The notes under the pieces: generated by a model | What the model was told of the DNA's origin: nothing | Database searches by the model: none | Seen by the model: only the letters and a program-made list of their open reading frames with translations | Program-made: the position numbers and the translations under genes | Origin: Smittium mucronatum | Lineage: Eukaryota; Kickxellomycota; Harpellomycetes; Harpellales; Legeriomycetaceae | Assembly: GCA_001953115.1 (NCBI GenBank) | Contig: LSSL01005709.1 | Coordinates: 1 to 10,407 of the forward strand | DNA: 10,407 nt | Direction: 5' to 3' | Shown: one piece after another, positions 1-8,434 of the stretch | Position numbering within the stretch: the first letter of the stretch is position 1 | Layout of the letters: each line of letters begins with the position of its first letter

Positions 1-44
1 CAGTGGGTACGGAGCCGCTAGAACGACAGATGGGAGTAGGATGA
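1..44. other. GC-richer edge fragment, possibly the end of an element or gene lying to the left
   Basis: About 57% of these bases are G or C (25 of 44 by hand count), against very AT-rich sequence immediately to the right. One + frame stays open from the edge and closes with TGA at 42-44, which would give a 13-residue tail ending MGVG. This is too short to assign. It could be the 3' end of a transposon or of a gene outside the window, or a chance island. Confidence 0.2.
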
Positions 45-1660
45 AGTTTGTATTTTATTCTTTTTTATTTTGCATTTTTACAGTTTTTAATAGCTTTAAA
101 ATATTTTAGATAAATTTCCTATAAAAAAAAAAAAAAAAGCTTAAAAATAATCTCTAATATTAAACAGTATATCTAAGAGATCCTAATTTGAAAATTTTGT
201 AATGTTAATTAGTCAGATTACATAATTTTAGAATATTTTAGCTTGATTATTTATATTTCATTTATTTATTTTAAAGTCTCCGAAAAGTTATAGAGTCATG
301 CTTAAAAGAAAAAAAAGAACAAATTCGAAAAATCTTGTAATTCTTCACCCAACTCTACAGCTCCTTTATTAGCTTTGAATTTACATTTGGAGTGACCATC
401 GATCCAGGTCTAAATTCTTATATTCATATTTATTTTTGGATCATTATATGAAAACTTGAGTTGGTCCTATTGGCTTTTAGCCAATTCATATTTATTAATT
501 TAGCATTATTTGTAGCAGAGTTGACTATATAATTTTTGCTAAAGCATCAACTATCATATTTTCATGTATATTTTTGTTTTTTCTTTGAAAAAAAAGCTAG
601 CACATAATTTTTTTTTTTAAATTTTGAATCGGATTAGATTTTAGGGTTAAGATTATTATTTTTAATTGTTGCAGTTGATCTCAATAACAAACCCCAACAG
701 TTTAAAAAAGATTAAATATATATATTTCTTCTGAATGAAAGTTCTTGGAGTCAATTATCCAACCAATACTATTTTTTCGGAGTAGGAAAAAGCATTTACA
801 CTGTTCAAATCTACAATATGGCCTAAAATAAATTCATTACCAGTTTTGAATAACTTTTATGTAACTGAATCTCGATCTTAATTTTGAGGTAATCAAAGCA
901 CTGTTTTCTTTATTCATTTAAAAGAAATTTGGGAGAATCTATTTCCTTACTTTACAAAAATGGATTCCTCCTTTAAAAATAGTAGAGTTTGTTTCATGGA
1001 TTTTTTCGGTTAATTATAAATTTTTCAAACCCCAAGCAGTGCTTGCATGGGAGGGTTTTTTTTAAATGAAATTAAACGCGTTCGAAAAATATAATTCTAA
1101 TTATTATTTCAGCTTGACGATATAAATATGTTTTCATTACAGTGTTACGCCTAGAGATTCTTTTTTATTCTTTTTTGCAACAATAGAAAGTCAATTTATA
1201 ATTTATAATTTTTATTTTTTACTATCAGTTATCTATAACGAAATTATATCAAATCCTGTTTACGTACGTTTATCACAAAATTAACTAGTAGTAACCATAA
1301 AGAGCTTAAACCCAATTTTAAACCAAATATACTCTCAATCTAAAAACGAAAGTAGTGGGTGGGGCTCATAATCAAATATGATAACAAAAATTTCTTCCCA
1401 TAATATAAAAAGATTTTTTAAAATTGATCCAAACGAGAAAATGGAGGGGTGGCGATTATTTACCATTTTTAAAGATGCGAAATATAACTGATACAAGATC
1501 TTTAGAAAGGTCTTGATTTATTATAAAAATAAACGAGCCAAATTAAAATTAATAATGAGGGGAAGCGGGTTTGGAAAAAACCCATAATTAAAATGTTAGG
1601 ATTATTAATTTTCCTCTCCTTTTTAAAGATTACTGGAATCTCTAGATATTGCTCATAATT

Positions 1661-1707
1661 TTTAATTTTAATTTTTTCGTAATTAACGTAAAAAAATTAA
1701 AATTAAA
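1661..1707. repeat. Long AT-rich hairpin or cruciform
   Basis: The left arm 1661-1680 and right arm 1686-1707 are reverse complements over 17 consecutive bases. A 2-nt bulge on the right (TA) follows, then a further CGT/ACG match, around the 5-nt loop AATTA. This is the longest local inverted repeat seen in the window. It could be a replication-slippage palindrome or a transposon end. Confidence 0.6.
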
Positions 1708-2779
1708 TAGTAAGCTTTGGGTTTCAGCATACTTAATAGGTCAGTTGCAATACAATTTTTATGCCATATGGCTATTTGAGTTTAAAGATAATAATTTTAA
1801 AAGAAAGTCAAGTTTACACTTTTTGTTGTTGGATATTCAAAATTCTACGCACAACTTCCCTTCTTCATGGATATGAATATAAATCAAATTTCGATTAATT
1901 TCCATTCTCATGTAATAACAAAGCGATCTAAATTATAAGAGAATGAAGGAAGTTATAACCTCGTACATAAGAATCTCCGAAAAACTAGTAAATTGAGGAA
2001 ATTATGGACATTTCACTGGCTTTAGAATATAGATTTCAAAAAATACTTTTTTTGCAAAGACAACCCAATAGCAGATTAGCCAACATCAATGATAATTCTC
2101 TATTGCGAGAAAGTTATGTTGTTAGAATCGGTAGAAATTCAAAGATGGATTAGCACAATTCAACAAAAAGTAAGTGTAAAAGCGTTTTTGTGTATAATAA
2201 TTAGCTTAGCTATAATATATAAAAATCAATATATGGTTTATAGGAGGGTTTAATTTTCTAGTTAGTGGGTAAAGAGAATTGATATTGAGCTCTTTTACAG
2301 CTAGTTTGAAAAAGATGGAGATAGAAGATTTTAAACTTCTCTATGTATATATGCGTAGAGTTGGTAGTTTTGTTATAAAATTTATGCATAAACTACATCG
2401 AAATAATGCTTGAAAGTTATTCTCTTTTTATCAACTAACCAATTTTTTTAGAAAATGAAAACAAATGAAATATATCTAAAAACTAAAAAAAATAAATCAA
2501 GGCAGAGAGTAGCAAAAAATTGAATGATTTATGAAGAAAAAAATACCTGGCGAGTGGCTTTATGCAAAAACGGAACCTTTGGGTGTATTGGTTTTGTGAT
2601 GTGTTTGACCAAACCGAAAAATAAATAATAATTCAACGTTTAAAACGCCTGGAATAAAGACTAATACCATCTCTGAGTTTAAAAAAAAAAATTCTTTTTT
2701 TAAAGTATGGCATTTGAGCCCTCATTTTTGAGAGGATATAGTGTGTTTGAGAAAATAAAACTTTTATTTTTTTAGAGGC

Positions 2780-2904
2780 AATGCACCCCAGAAGACCTGT
2801 TTATTTAGGTTCTCAAAGGAGCTTTTTCATCCTCTTTTTTTCACCTCAGTACCAATGATATAAGCATAAATGCACCTTAAAACCCCCCCAAAAAAACCTG
2901 TTTT
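2780..2904 (+). repeat. Short imperfect direct repeat with homopolymer expansion
   Basis: The pair AATGCACC followed by ACCTGTTT occurs at 2780-2803 and again at 2869-2904, about 89 bp downstream. In the second copy the spacer has grown to include a C7 run and an A7 run. This fits a small local duplication followed by slippage, but could be chance. Confidence 0.3.
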
Positions 2905-3291
2905 AGAAGAAGGCAAATTTAAAATTTGATAGCTCAAGCTTTTAAAAATTTTTTATCGCCACTCTTCTTTTTTTGGAAAAGATAAATGTAGCTAAACCTA
3001 TTATCATTGTTTATACATGTTTAGATATTAATTTCGTTATAAAATAACGGGAAAAATAGCTGAATTTTAAATCTTTATAGAGTTAGAGAGCGATATGATT
3101 AGTGGATTATTCTTAAATTCTGCGGTTAATTTTTTTCAGAATGAATATCCAGTATGAGAAAGATGGATGGGGGATAATATTTAAAATATGCATTAAATTC
3201 AAGTAAATTTAAACCCTTTTTCTTTTAGTTTTACCCGATTGATATTTGGCATATGTACGGGATCTTGCTTGATGTGAAGCGATATTAAAGG

Positions 3292-3305
3292 GCATATTAA
3301 TATGC
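3292..3305. promoter_or_regulatory. 14-bp perfect palindrome upstream of the secreted-protein gene
   Basis: GCATATTAATATGC is identical on both strands and lies about 137 bp before the ATG at 3442. The spot suits an upstream activating site for a dimeric transcription factor. I do not recognise it as a known binding site, and AT-rich palindromes also arise by chance. Confidence 0.3.
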
Positions 3306-3353
3306 TTATATATATTTGAACTGGTTTATTGAAATATTGCCAGCTCAAAAAAG

Positions 3354-3383
3354 TATAAATTCTCATCTATAAAGGTTTATAAA
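3354..3383 (+). promoter_or_regulatory. Cluster of three TATA boxes before the secreted-protein gene
   Basis: TATAAA occurs at 3354-3359, 3368-3373 and 3378-3383, followed by an A/G-rich leader to the ATG at 3442. The 60-90 bp spacing suits a fungal core promoter with a short 5' UTR. TATAAA is common in sequence this AT-rich, so which copy is used, if any, cannot be told. Confidence 0.4.
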
Positions 3384-3441
3384 GAAAAGGATTAGTTTAT
3401 TTTATTAGGAATAAACATTTCTTTAAAGTGAGTATATAGAT

Positions 3442-4470
3442 ATGAAGCCGTTTTATTCATCGATAGTGGCAATAATAATATTTTTCAATGAAATCCACGC
3501 CTACTATTTAGATATATTAAATGTATTATCTAAACACAGAAATTGTTATTATAACTCGGGGGAGAGTACGCTGGTTACGGTAAACAACGGTTATATACAT
3601 AAGAAATCGTGTATAGGATATACCAAGGAGAAAGAGGATTTCGATTATTTAAATTTTAGTATTAAGAGGTGGGAAAGTGAATGTGGTATAGCCACGTCCC
3701 AATACTATTGTCAAAAGTTGATTCAGCCTGGTGATGGAAATGCGAATTATGCTATAAACCTTGATGTTTCAACAAAGGAAAATGCCGATTTGATCGTAAC
3801 GCCTTTGATTGAGACAGGTGATTATAAGGTCAGCGTTGGGATGGGAGTTCTTGTAAAAGTGATAAGTATCCCCATCTTTACTGGGAAAAATATAGAAAAA
3901 GAGTATGGAGAATACTTGGAATTTGAGTTTACTGAGGCGATGGCTAAATTCCTTGGAATTGAGTGGACCTTTAAAGATATGAAAATCGACCAGGAAAACG
4001 AAAAACTATCAATGTATGGACTCATAAAACAAGGATATCAGCTGAATTGGGACACAAAATGTATATTTTCAATATGGGGACTCCGCCAGCTCAATTTGGA
4101 CTATGACAATAAACTAGTCAAGTGTTTTTCAGTAACCGTAATGAAGTCTTATACAAGAAAGTTAGTCAACTACAATACAAAACAGAGGCTCGTTTCTGAC
4201 CCATTTTGCAAGTTAGATGTGCCGGCGGAAAAATCCATCGAAAACCCCGAACACAAAGCATTTGAAGTACTGCATTATATATATGCCATTGGAATGTATA
4301 AGTTAGAGTATATAGGTCCTAGGTTGGGATCGATATTCTTATACTTGGAGGATGAGGTTGCGTTCAGAAACTTGTTTGAAAAATATCTACCGGAAACCAA
4401 AAAAAGAAGACATTCAGATGTTATGGCACGCATCATAAAAAACATTCAGGGGTACATTGAATCTAAATAA
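3442..4470 (+). CDS. Secreted cysteine-containing protein, orphan effector candidate
   Basis: I do not recognise a family for this 342-residue protein. Residues 1-20 look like a signal peptide: Lys2, a hydrophobic run IVAIIIFF, and a plausible cleavage after EIHA20. The mature part has seven cysteines (35, 57, 81, 90, 207, 228, 256), one N-glycosylation sequon (Asn71) and no convincing transmembrane helix. Residues 100-165 alternate polar and hydrophobic positions, suggesting beta strands. The C-terminal third is more helical and carries the basic cluster KKRR at 320-323, a possible nuclear signal. The ATG opens the signal peptide, and the coding region ends in tandem TAA stops. It is intronless and stands alone, with more than 3 kb of AT-rich DNA on each side. 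Secretion, cysteines and isolation fit a fungal effector by inference only. It could instead be a lineage-specific wall or surface protein. An odd cysteine count leaves at least one unpaired, or means an undetected intron. Confidence 0.8.
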   Translation: MKPFYSSIVAIIIFFNEIHAYYLDILNVLSKHRNCYYNSGESTLVTVNNGYIHKKSCIGYTKEKEDFDYLNFSIKRWESECGIATSQYYCQKLIQPGDGNANYAINLDVSTKENADLIVTPLIETGDYKVSVGMGVLVKVISIPIFTGKNIEKEYGEYLEFEFTEAMAKFLGIEWTFKDMKIDQENEKLSMYGLIKQGYQLNWDTKCIFSIWGLRQLNLDYDNKLVKCFSVTVMKSYTRKLVNYNTKQRLVSDPFCKLDVPAEKSIENPEHKAFEVLHYIYAIGMYKLEYIGPRLGSIFLYLEDEVAFRNLFEKYLPETKKRRHSDVMARIIKNIQGYIESK

Positions 4471-4568
4471 TAAAAATATCCTAAATTAGTATTTCTAAAA
4501 CTTAGCAGCAAAAGGATGTACCATACCTCATGGAAAATATTAATTTAAAGCGGTAAAATTATAATAAA
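4469..4568 (+). terminator. Polyadenylation region of the secreted-protein gene
   Basis: AATAAA overlaps the stop codon at 4469-4474 and recurs at 4563-4568, about 95 nt past the stop. The second copy is the better-placed signal for a short 3' UTR. The motif is frequent in AT-rich DNA, so this is supported mainly by position. Confidence 0.35.
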
Positions 4569-4569
4569 T

Positions 4570-6390
4570 CAATGAAAAAAATTAACTGTTCGTTTTTATT
4601 AAGATTTATATTTCTTTTCCAAATTAAATCGGGTGGTTAATAGAACCTTAGTAGAATTATGACTGTAAACCCAGTCATCAAAATCATATATCTTCCCTAT
4701 TTACATCCCGTATTCTTAATTAACCCATAATAACGTAAGATACACTAAGTATGCAACATTTGGAACACGAAGCTGCTCATATACAAAAATATGCAAAATA
4801 ACCATCAATTGATGACCAAACCACCATTTTCTCGGCCTATTAAATGCAACTTTACTATACGCGAAATAAGTTAAATCTTTGAAAAATCACTAATAACTGA
4901 ATAGTAAAGAACATATAATTGGAAAACTTTTCGCTAGAGGATTTTTACTAATGAAAAATTAGTATACTCATAATCCCTTTCCTTTTCTGAATCTCTTGCA
5001 AGTGTTCTAAAAATACATCTATGTTTATCAATCCATAAATCAAAAAAATTGATATAACATAGAAATATTTGATCTAATGTACTTTATAGATAGCAAGATG
5101 TTAATCATCTCATATTCGCATATTTTTAATTTATCATACCGTTTAACAATTTGAAATAAGTTATTGAAGAGATATTAAGCCTGTATATTCCAAATATAAA
5201 AGACCATTTTCCAATTTTCAAAGCGTCTTTAATTGAATAACTTGATACGCAGGAAGATGATTTGGAATTAACAATTTTGTAACAGCAATTATACCACATT
5301 AAGTGCAAAGCGAACGTAATTTTATACACTCTTAAATCCTGTAGCTTTTAATTAGAGTATCTGTTAAATAATGATATCTTTTATAGCACTTCAATTTAAG
5401 GTAAAATCGTGCTTAGATACGCGTTCCCAGCCTTAGAGATCATATCGAAATTCACAAGTCGACCGAGGGAGTTTGATGGTTTTCCCTAAAAAGGAACATT
5501 GGAATAACCCGGTTTCCGGGTCATTCAATTAAAAAACACATCACCTCTCTTTCTTGTAATCACAACTTGAAAATTTTCATTTTTCGTCCAATAAAAGTTA
5601 TTTATCTTTCCTAACTATGCCAATTTATTTTACCTCATAGCTTATCAAATTAAGTGACCAGAAAGCCAGTGAAACGCCCAGCAGGTCGGTTGGTAGCATG
5701 CGAATATCTTGGATACCGAACAATCTAGAATTCTTGATATAATCAATATACTAGAAACTACATTATTACTAGCTAGTGGTCAAATAGTAAACTGGCTTAA
5801 TTTGATTTTTTCGCGCTAAAAAGGGATTTAATTATTTCTTTAAATTCGATAAAAAACAGAAAAGATTGATTCTGATTAAACGTAAAAGATGAAAGCGGAA
5901 CTCAATTAGCAATGGTGGCCTGTGAATCAGTGGAGGCAAATAGGATATATTTAGCTTACATCGAAAGGAAGTTTTTACTAATTGAATTTGCTAACATTAT
6001 AAACTGTTCATTAATAAAAAAAACTAATGTTCTGAGTGTAAATTTTTTTCTATTCCAAATATAAAGCTAGTACTATTGGTTAATGAATCAAATGCAATAG
6101 CTTTAATTTAGACTCGATTTACAATAGGGCTTATGCAATATTTTTACATGAAATTTGGTAATAAAGACACGTTAATTTTGATCCAATATATTTGCATTAT
6201 ACTTTCGGCGAATCATTTCTGATAAAAAAATATCCAATGGCTGCAGCTATGAAAAAATAAAGAAGTAGCGCCAATGAATTTAACAGGAACTGTAGCACAA
6301 ATTGAGATTACCCACTCTGGCGAATAAAATGGTTTTCTAAAGATAGTGACAATTTTCTTGTGAATATAAGCTTTTTTTTTGGATATCTCT
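4570..6390. other. AT-rich gene-free stretch
   Basis: No protein-like ATG frame is visible on either strand. A small hairpin (TACTAAT-GAAAA-ATTAGTA) lies at 4946-4964. A GC-richer islet at about 5405-5530 ends in the stronger hairpin at 5499-5528, and a second less AT-rich patch lies near 5655-5715. Neither patch forms a tRNA cloverleaf or codes for anything I recognise. Confidence 0.55.
5499..5528. repeat. GC-clamped hairpin
   Basis: ACCCGG and CCGGGT are perfect arms around a TTT loop (5507-5521). The stem continues outward through ATT pairs with one mismatch, and then a TTG/CAA pair with one bulged G. It stands out as one of the few GC-rich structures in an AT-rich region, at the end of a GC-richer islet starting near 5405. 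It could be a structured 3' end of a short retroelement or a chance palindrome. Confidence 0.45.
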
Positions 6391-6395
6391 TTATA

Positions 6396-6659
6396 TGGGA
6401 GATTCTTCTCAAAACCAGACTTTTTTTACTGTGTAAGCCATTGGCTAAATTTGGATTTATTTAAAACCAGACCAATAAAAATGGAAAAACATACTGGCTC
6501 TAATAGATTTTCAACATTTTATCAATAGAAAACCAGCTTCTAAAATTCATATTTTGAATTACCCAATAACTCTATTTTTTATCTTAGCACCATATTTCTA
6601 AATTGGGAAAGCAGTAAAAGTTTAGTAGGAAAGTGTCTGCTCGCAAAGAGAATCTCCCA
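6396..6659. mobile_element. Candidate MITE with terminal inverted repeats and TA target duplication
   Basis: The ends TGGGAGATTCT (6396-6406) and AGAATCTCCCA (6649-6659) are perfect 11-bp inverted repeats. Each is flanked directly by TA (6394-6395 and 6660-6661), the duplication left by Tc1/mariner-type insertion; with flanks the match is 14 bp. The inverted match resumes at the same offset on both sides with CAGAC (6416-6420) and GTCTG (6635-6639). A further TTTTACTG block matches with a gap. The 264-bp interior is AT-rich and non-coding, as expected of a non-autonomous element. Which transposase would mobilise it cannot be told. A single copy in view means chance is not fully excluded. Confidence 0.5.
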
Positions 6660-6675
6660 TATTGATACATTCTAA

Positions 6676-6700
6676 TGCATAAAACCTGAAATTTTATGCA
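6676..6700. repeat. Perfect 9-bp hairpin beside the MITE
   Basis: TGCATAAAA and TTTTATGCA are exact inverted arms around a 7-nt loop, followed within a few bases by a T-tract (6704-6710). It lies 15 bp outside the right end of the candidate MITE. Confidence 0.45.
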
Positions 6701-6722
6701 CAATTTTTTTAGGTAAATACAA

Positions 6723-6765
6723 AAAGCTTTTTTAGAAATAGTGCTACAAAAGTGTGCCAATTTTT
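6723..6765. mobile_element. Possible decayed fragment related to the MITE interior
   Basis: TTTAGAAATAGTGCTA near 6729-6744 resembles the reverse complement of the MITE interior at 6585-6605, differing mainly by a 2-nt gap. It therefore lies in inverted orientation to the intact copy. The match is short and was found by eye. It may be a diverged copy, or the arm of a larger foldback that includes the MITE. Confidence 0.25.
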
Positions 6766-6916
6766 TTCTCGAATTCTAGTTAAGGTAAAGTTGCATCATA
6801 TTCGTTATATACTTATATCTGTTTTTGCCAAATTAGAACAAGTAAAACTCAGTTTGATGTGTAATTTGGTACTTTGAGGGCTTATATTTAAAAAAGACTC
6901 TTGAAGTATTGAAAAG

Positions 6917-7002
6917 TACATGAAATTCCTTTTTAGAGTGGACACCTTTCTTTTTTTTTTACTGGATTACTAATTTAATACATCTTGAGCCATTCTCCCA
7001 TA
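6917..7002. mobile_element. Possible short, deleted MITE relative in inverted orientation
   Basis: Read on the + strand from 6921, this stretch aligns with the right end of the 264-bp MITE read on the minus strand. Shared blocks are ATTC, CTTT or TTTT, GAG, GACAC and TTTC in the same order, then a TTTTACTG block and AATTTA. At the other side TCTCCCA (6994-7000) followed by TA repeats the terminal motif. This would make it an internally deleted copy of about 80 bp. About a third of aligned bases differ, so confidence is modest. Confidence 0.3.
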
Positions 7003-8115
7003 AAAAAAAAGGAAAAAAACCTTTGTGCTATTCTATAAGCATATTGGTTAATTTAAAATTAGCATAACGAAAAAAGCATACTGGCCAATGAATATCAATA
7101 TCACCATTATTGCAACTTTCCATTTCTATTAGTTAATCAGTATCGATAGTTATGGCTAGTATTTACCAAGAATTTGGCCAATTATACTTTTAGAAATAAA
7201 AAATCTAGTCACAAAACAAATCTGCTATATTTTTAAGCATCGATTAAGTGTTACTAATTTGCACTACAACTGCAAACTATGCTATTTGCCAGTATTTAGT
7301 TATAAAAATTAAATTAAGAAACCGAGTGTTTACAAAGGTGGTCTTTCAATGAGTGGACAATCAAGCTAACGAGTATTACGTGGATGCTGACAGAAATCGA
7401 TACTGCATATATTCTATCAGCTATTTTATTTTAGCTCTTCCATCTCGGTGCACAAAAACGGCGCTTCTCCTTTAAACAGGATTTCTATTTAAAATGAAAT
7501 ATTATTGGTGAAAAATATTATTGCCGAATAAAAGCTGAATAAATATCTGATGAGAAAATTGAACGAATTCGGAACTTGAACAATAAATATTTCGATTTTA
7601 GTATATTTTTATTGGTTATATACCTAGTTTGGATATATGGACACAAAAAAGGGAGGGGTCTAAGAATTATCTAATCACTTCATTTATTTTAAAAATTTGT
7701 CTTTAGTCCGCATTGAGAGTATTCTTAATTGATTCGCAATTCGTTTACTTGAAATCGTAAGATTAAATAAAAATTATAATTAGCAGCCTGTAGTTTAATT
7801 GGATGGATCAGTTGAACTGTTACAAATTGTCCTGGGTAGAGGTTCTTCTGAGATAAAAAAGGAAGAAAACATACTTTATGGAAATGCAAAAGATCGGTAT
7901 TATAGCCAAATGTTGCAAAGATTACTCCTAAACAGGATTTTATATTGCACAAAAATGAGTGATTATCCTAAAAGGTTATATTTCTTCTTAAAATGTATAA
8001 ATAGTCGTCCGATTTCCCAAAGTATTTTTCTATATTCAGCACTATTTTTTGATTAAGACTTAAAATAGATCCAAATTTGTTGCCGTGATTTCTTTTTGTT
8101 ATTATCGCCTCTTGG
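7003..8115. other. AT-rich stretch with no supported gene
   Basis: No ATG frame of convincing composition is present; the longest open frame (7799-8056, +) lacks an upstream ATG. Two related direct repeats, GCATATTGGTTAAT (7039-7052) and GCATACTGGCCAAT (7076-7089), lie 37 bp apart, and a 16-bp tandem pair lies at 7497-7528. These may belong to the transposon debris on the left. Confidence 0.5.
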
Positions 8116-8120
8116 TTCTT

Positions 8121-8434
8121 AGTATATATAGCTTTTCGAGTTTCTTTAAAAGATAAAAATTATAACTATTGTCTAGCTAGCCTCGACTATTGAAAAGTTT
8201 GATACTTTTTACTTTAATTTGCAAATTCCATCTCACGGTATATCTTTACCTCTATTTTTAGTCTGTCAATTTATATTTCTGACACATTCGCAACCGTCTT
8301 TCCGATAGTATAGTTATTCGTATTGCTGATTGATTCATCTCTACGACATATTTTATTATCTGTTTTTAAATCGCCAATCTTCTTCGTGACATCTTTAAAA
8401 CTAAGAGAAACTTTCTGCTAATATCAGGAGAAAA
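8121..8434 (+). promoter_or_regulatory. TATA box and pyrimidine-rich leader of the DPBB gene
   Basis: TATATATA at 8123-8130 lies about 305 bp before the ATG at 8435. From about 8160 the + strand is rich in C and T, with runs such as CGTCTTTCC and CAATCTTCTTCG. CT-rich leaders are typical near transcription starts of well-expressed fungal genes. The start site cannot be placed, and a 5' UTR intron cannot be excluded. The ATG context AAAAATG has A at -3, which is favourable. Confidence 0.4.

Larger units (their letters stand above)
45..3290. other. AT-rich gene-free stretch
   Basis: No reading frame with an ATG start and protein-like composition is visible on either strand. The tract is dominated by A/T homopolymers, for example an A-run around 124-138, a TA run near 717-726, and C7 followed by A7 near 2883-2896. 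It holds the hairpin at 1661-1707, an odd palindrome CAAGCA-G-TGCTTG at 1033-1045, a palindrome TTTATGCATAAA at 2381-2392, an A/T inverted repeat at 2678-2704, and a short direct repeat at 2780-2904. The composition would fit decayed transposons or ordinary intergenic DNA of an AT-rich fungus. I see no intact element. Confidence 0.6.

Noticed and set aside
1..108. Minus-strand read of the left edge resembling a signal peptide (FILLPSVVLAAP)
   Set aside because: A stop lies immediately upstream in that frame with no Met and no credible splice acceptor.
1649..1876. Open frame of 75 codons on the + strand
   Set aside because: It opens with TTG and contains no ATG at all, its first part is encoded by the AT hairpin at 1661-1707, and the composition is Phe/Asn/Leu/Lys as expected from random AT-rich DNA.
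3822..4025. Minus-strand open frame inside the orphan secreted-protein gene
   Set aside because: It is a shadow of the strand with better coding evidence, with no domain or independent promoter.
5126..5329. Minus-strand open frame of 67 codons
   Set aside because: No recognisable motif, no supporting signals, and low-complexity composition in an AT-rich tract; a frame this length is expected by chance.
2011..5674. 13-bp inverted match (TTTCACTGGCTTT at 2011-2023 and AAAGCCAGTGAAA at 5662-5674)
   Set aside because: The copies are 3.6 kb apart and about one such match is expected by chance in a window this size; there is no extension or target duplication.
7497..7528. Two 16-bp tandem copies of AAATATTATTG..GAA
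   Set aside because: Only two units, 14 of 16 bases alike, in A/T-rich sequence; most likely a simple slippage event with no further structure.
7790..7860. tRNA-like A-box (TAGTTTAATTGG) with a weak B-box-like GGTTCTTCT
   Set aside because: The arms do not pair into a cloverleaf, the putative anticodon region instead forms CAGTT-G-AACTG, and the B-box lacks the GTTCRA core. It does not stand as a tRNA or tRNA-derived SINE.
7799..8056. Open frame of 85 codons on the + strand with fairly protein-like composition
   Set aside because: The start is TTG; the first in-frame ATG would leave under 50 residues. No family is recognised and an overlapping minus-strand frame is equally open. A decayed coding relic cannot be excluded.
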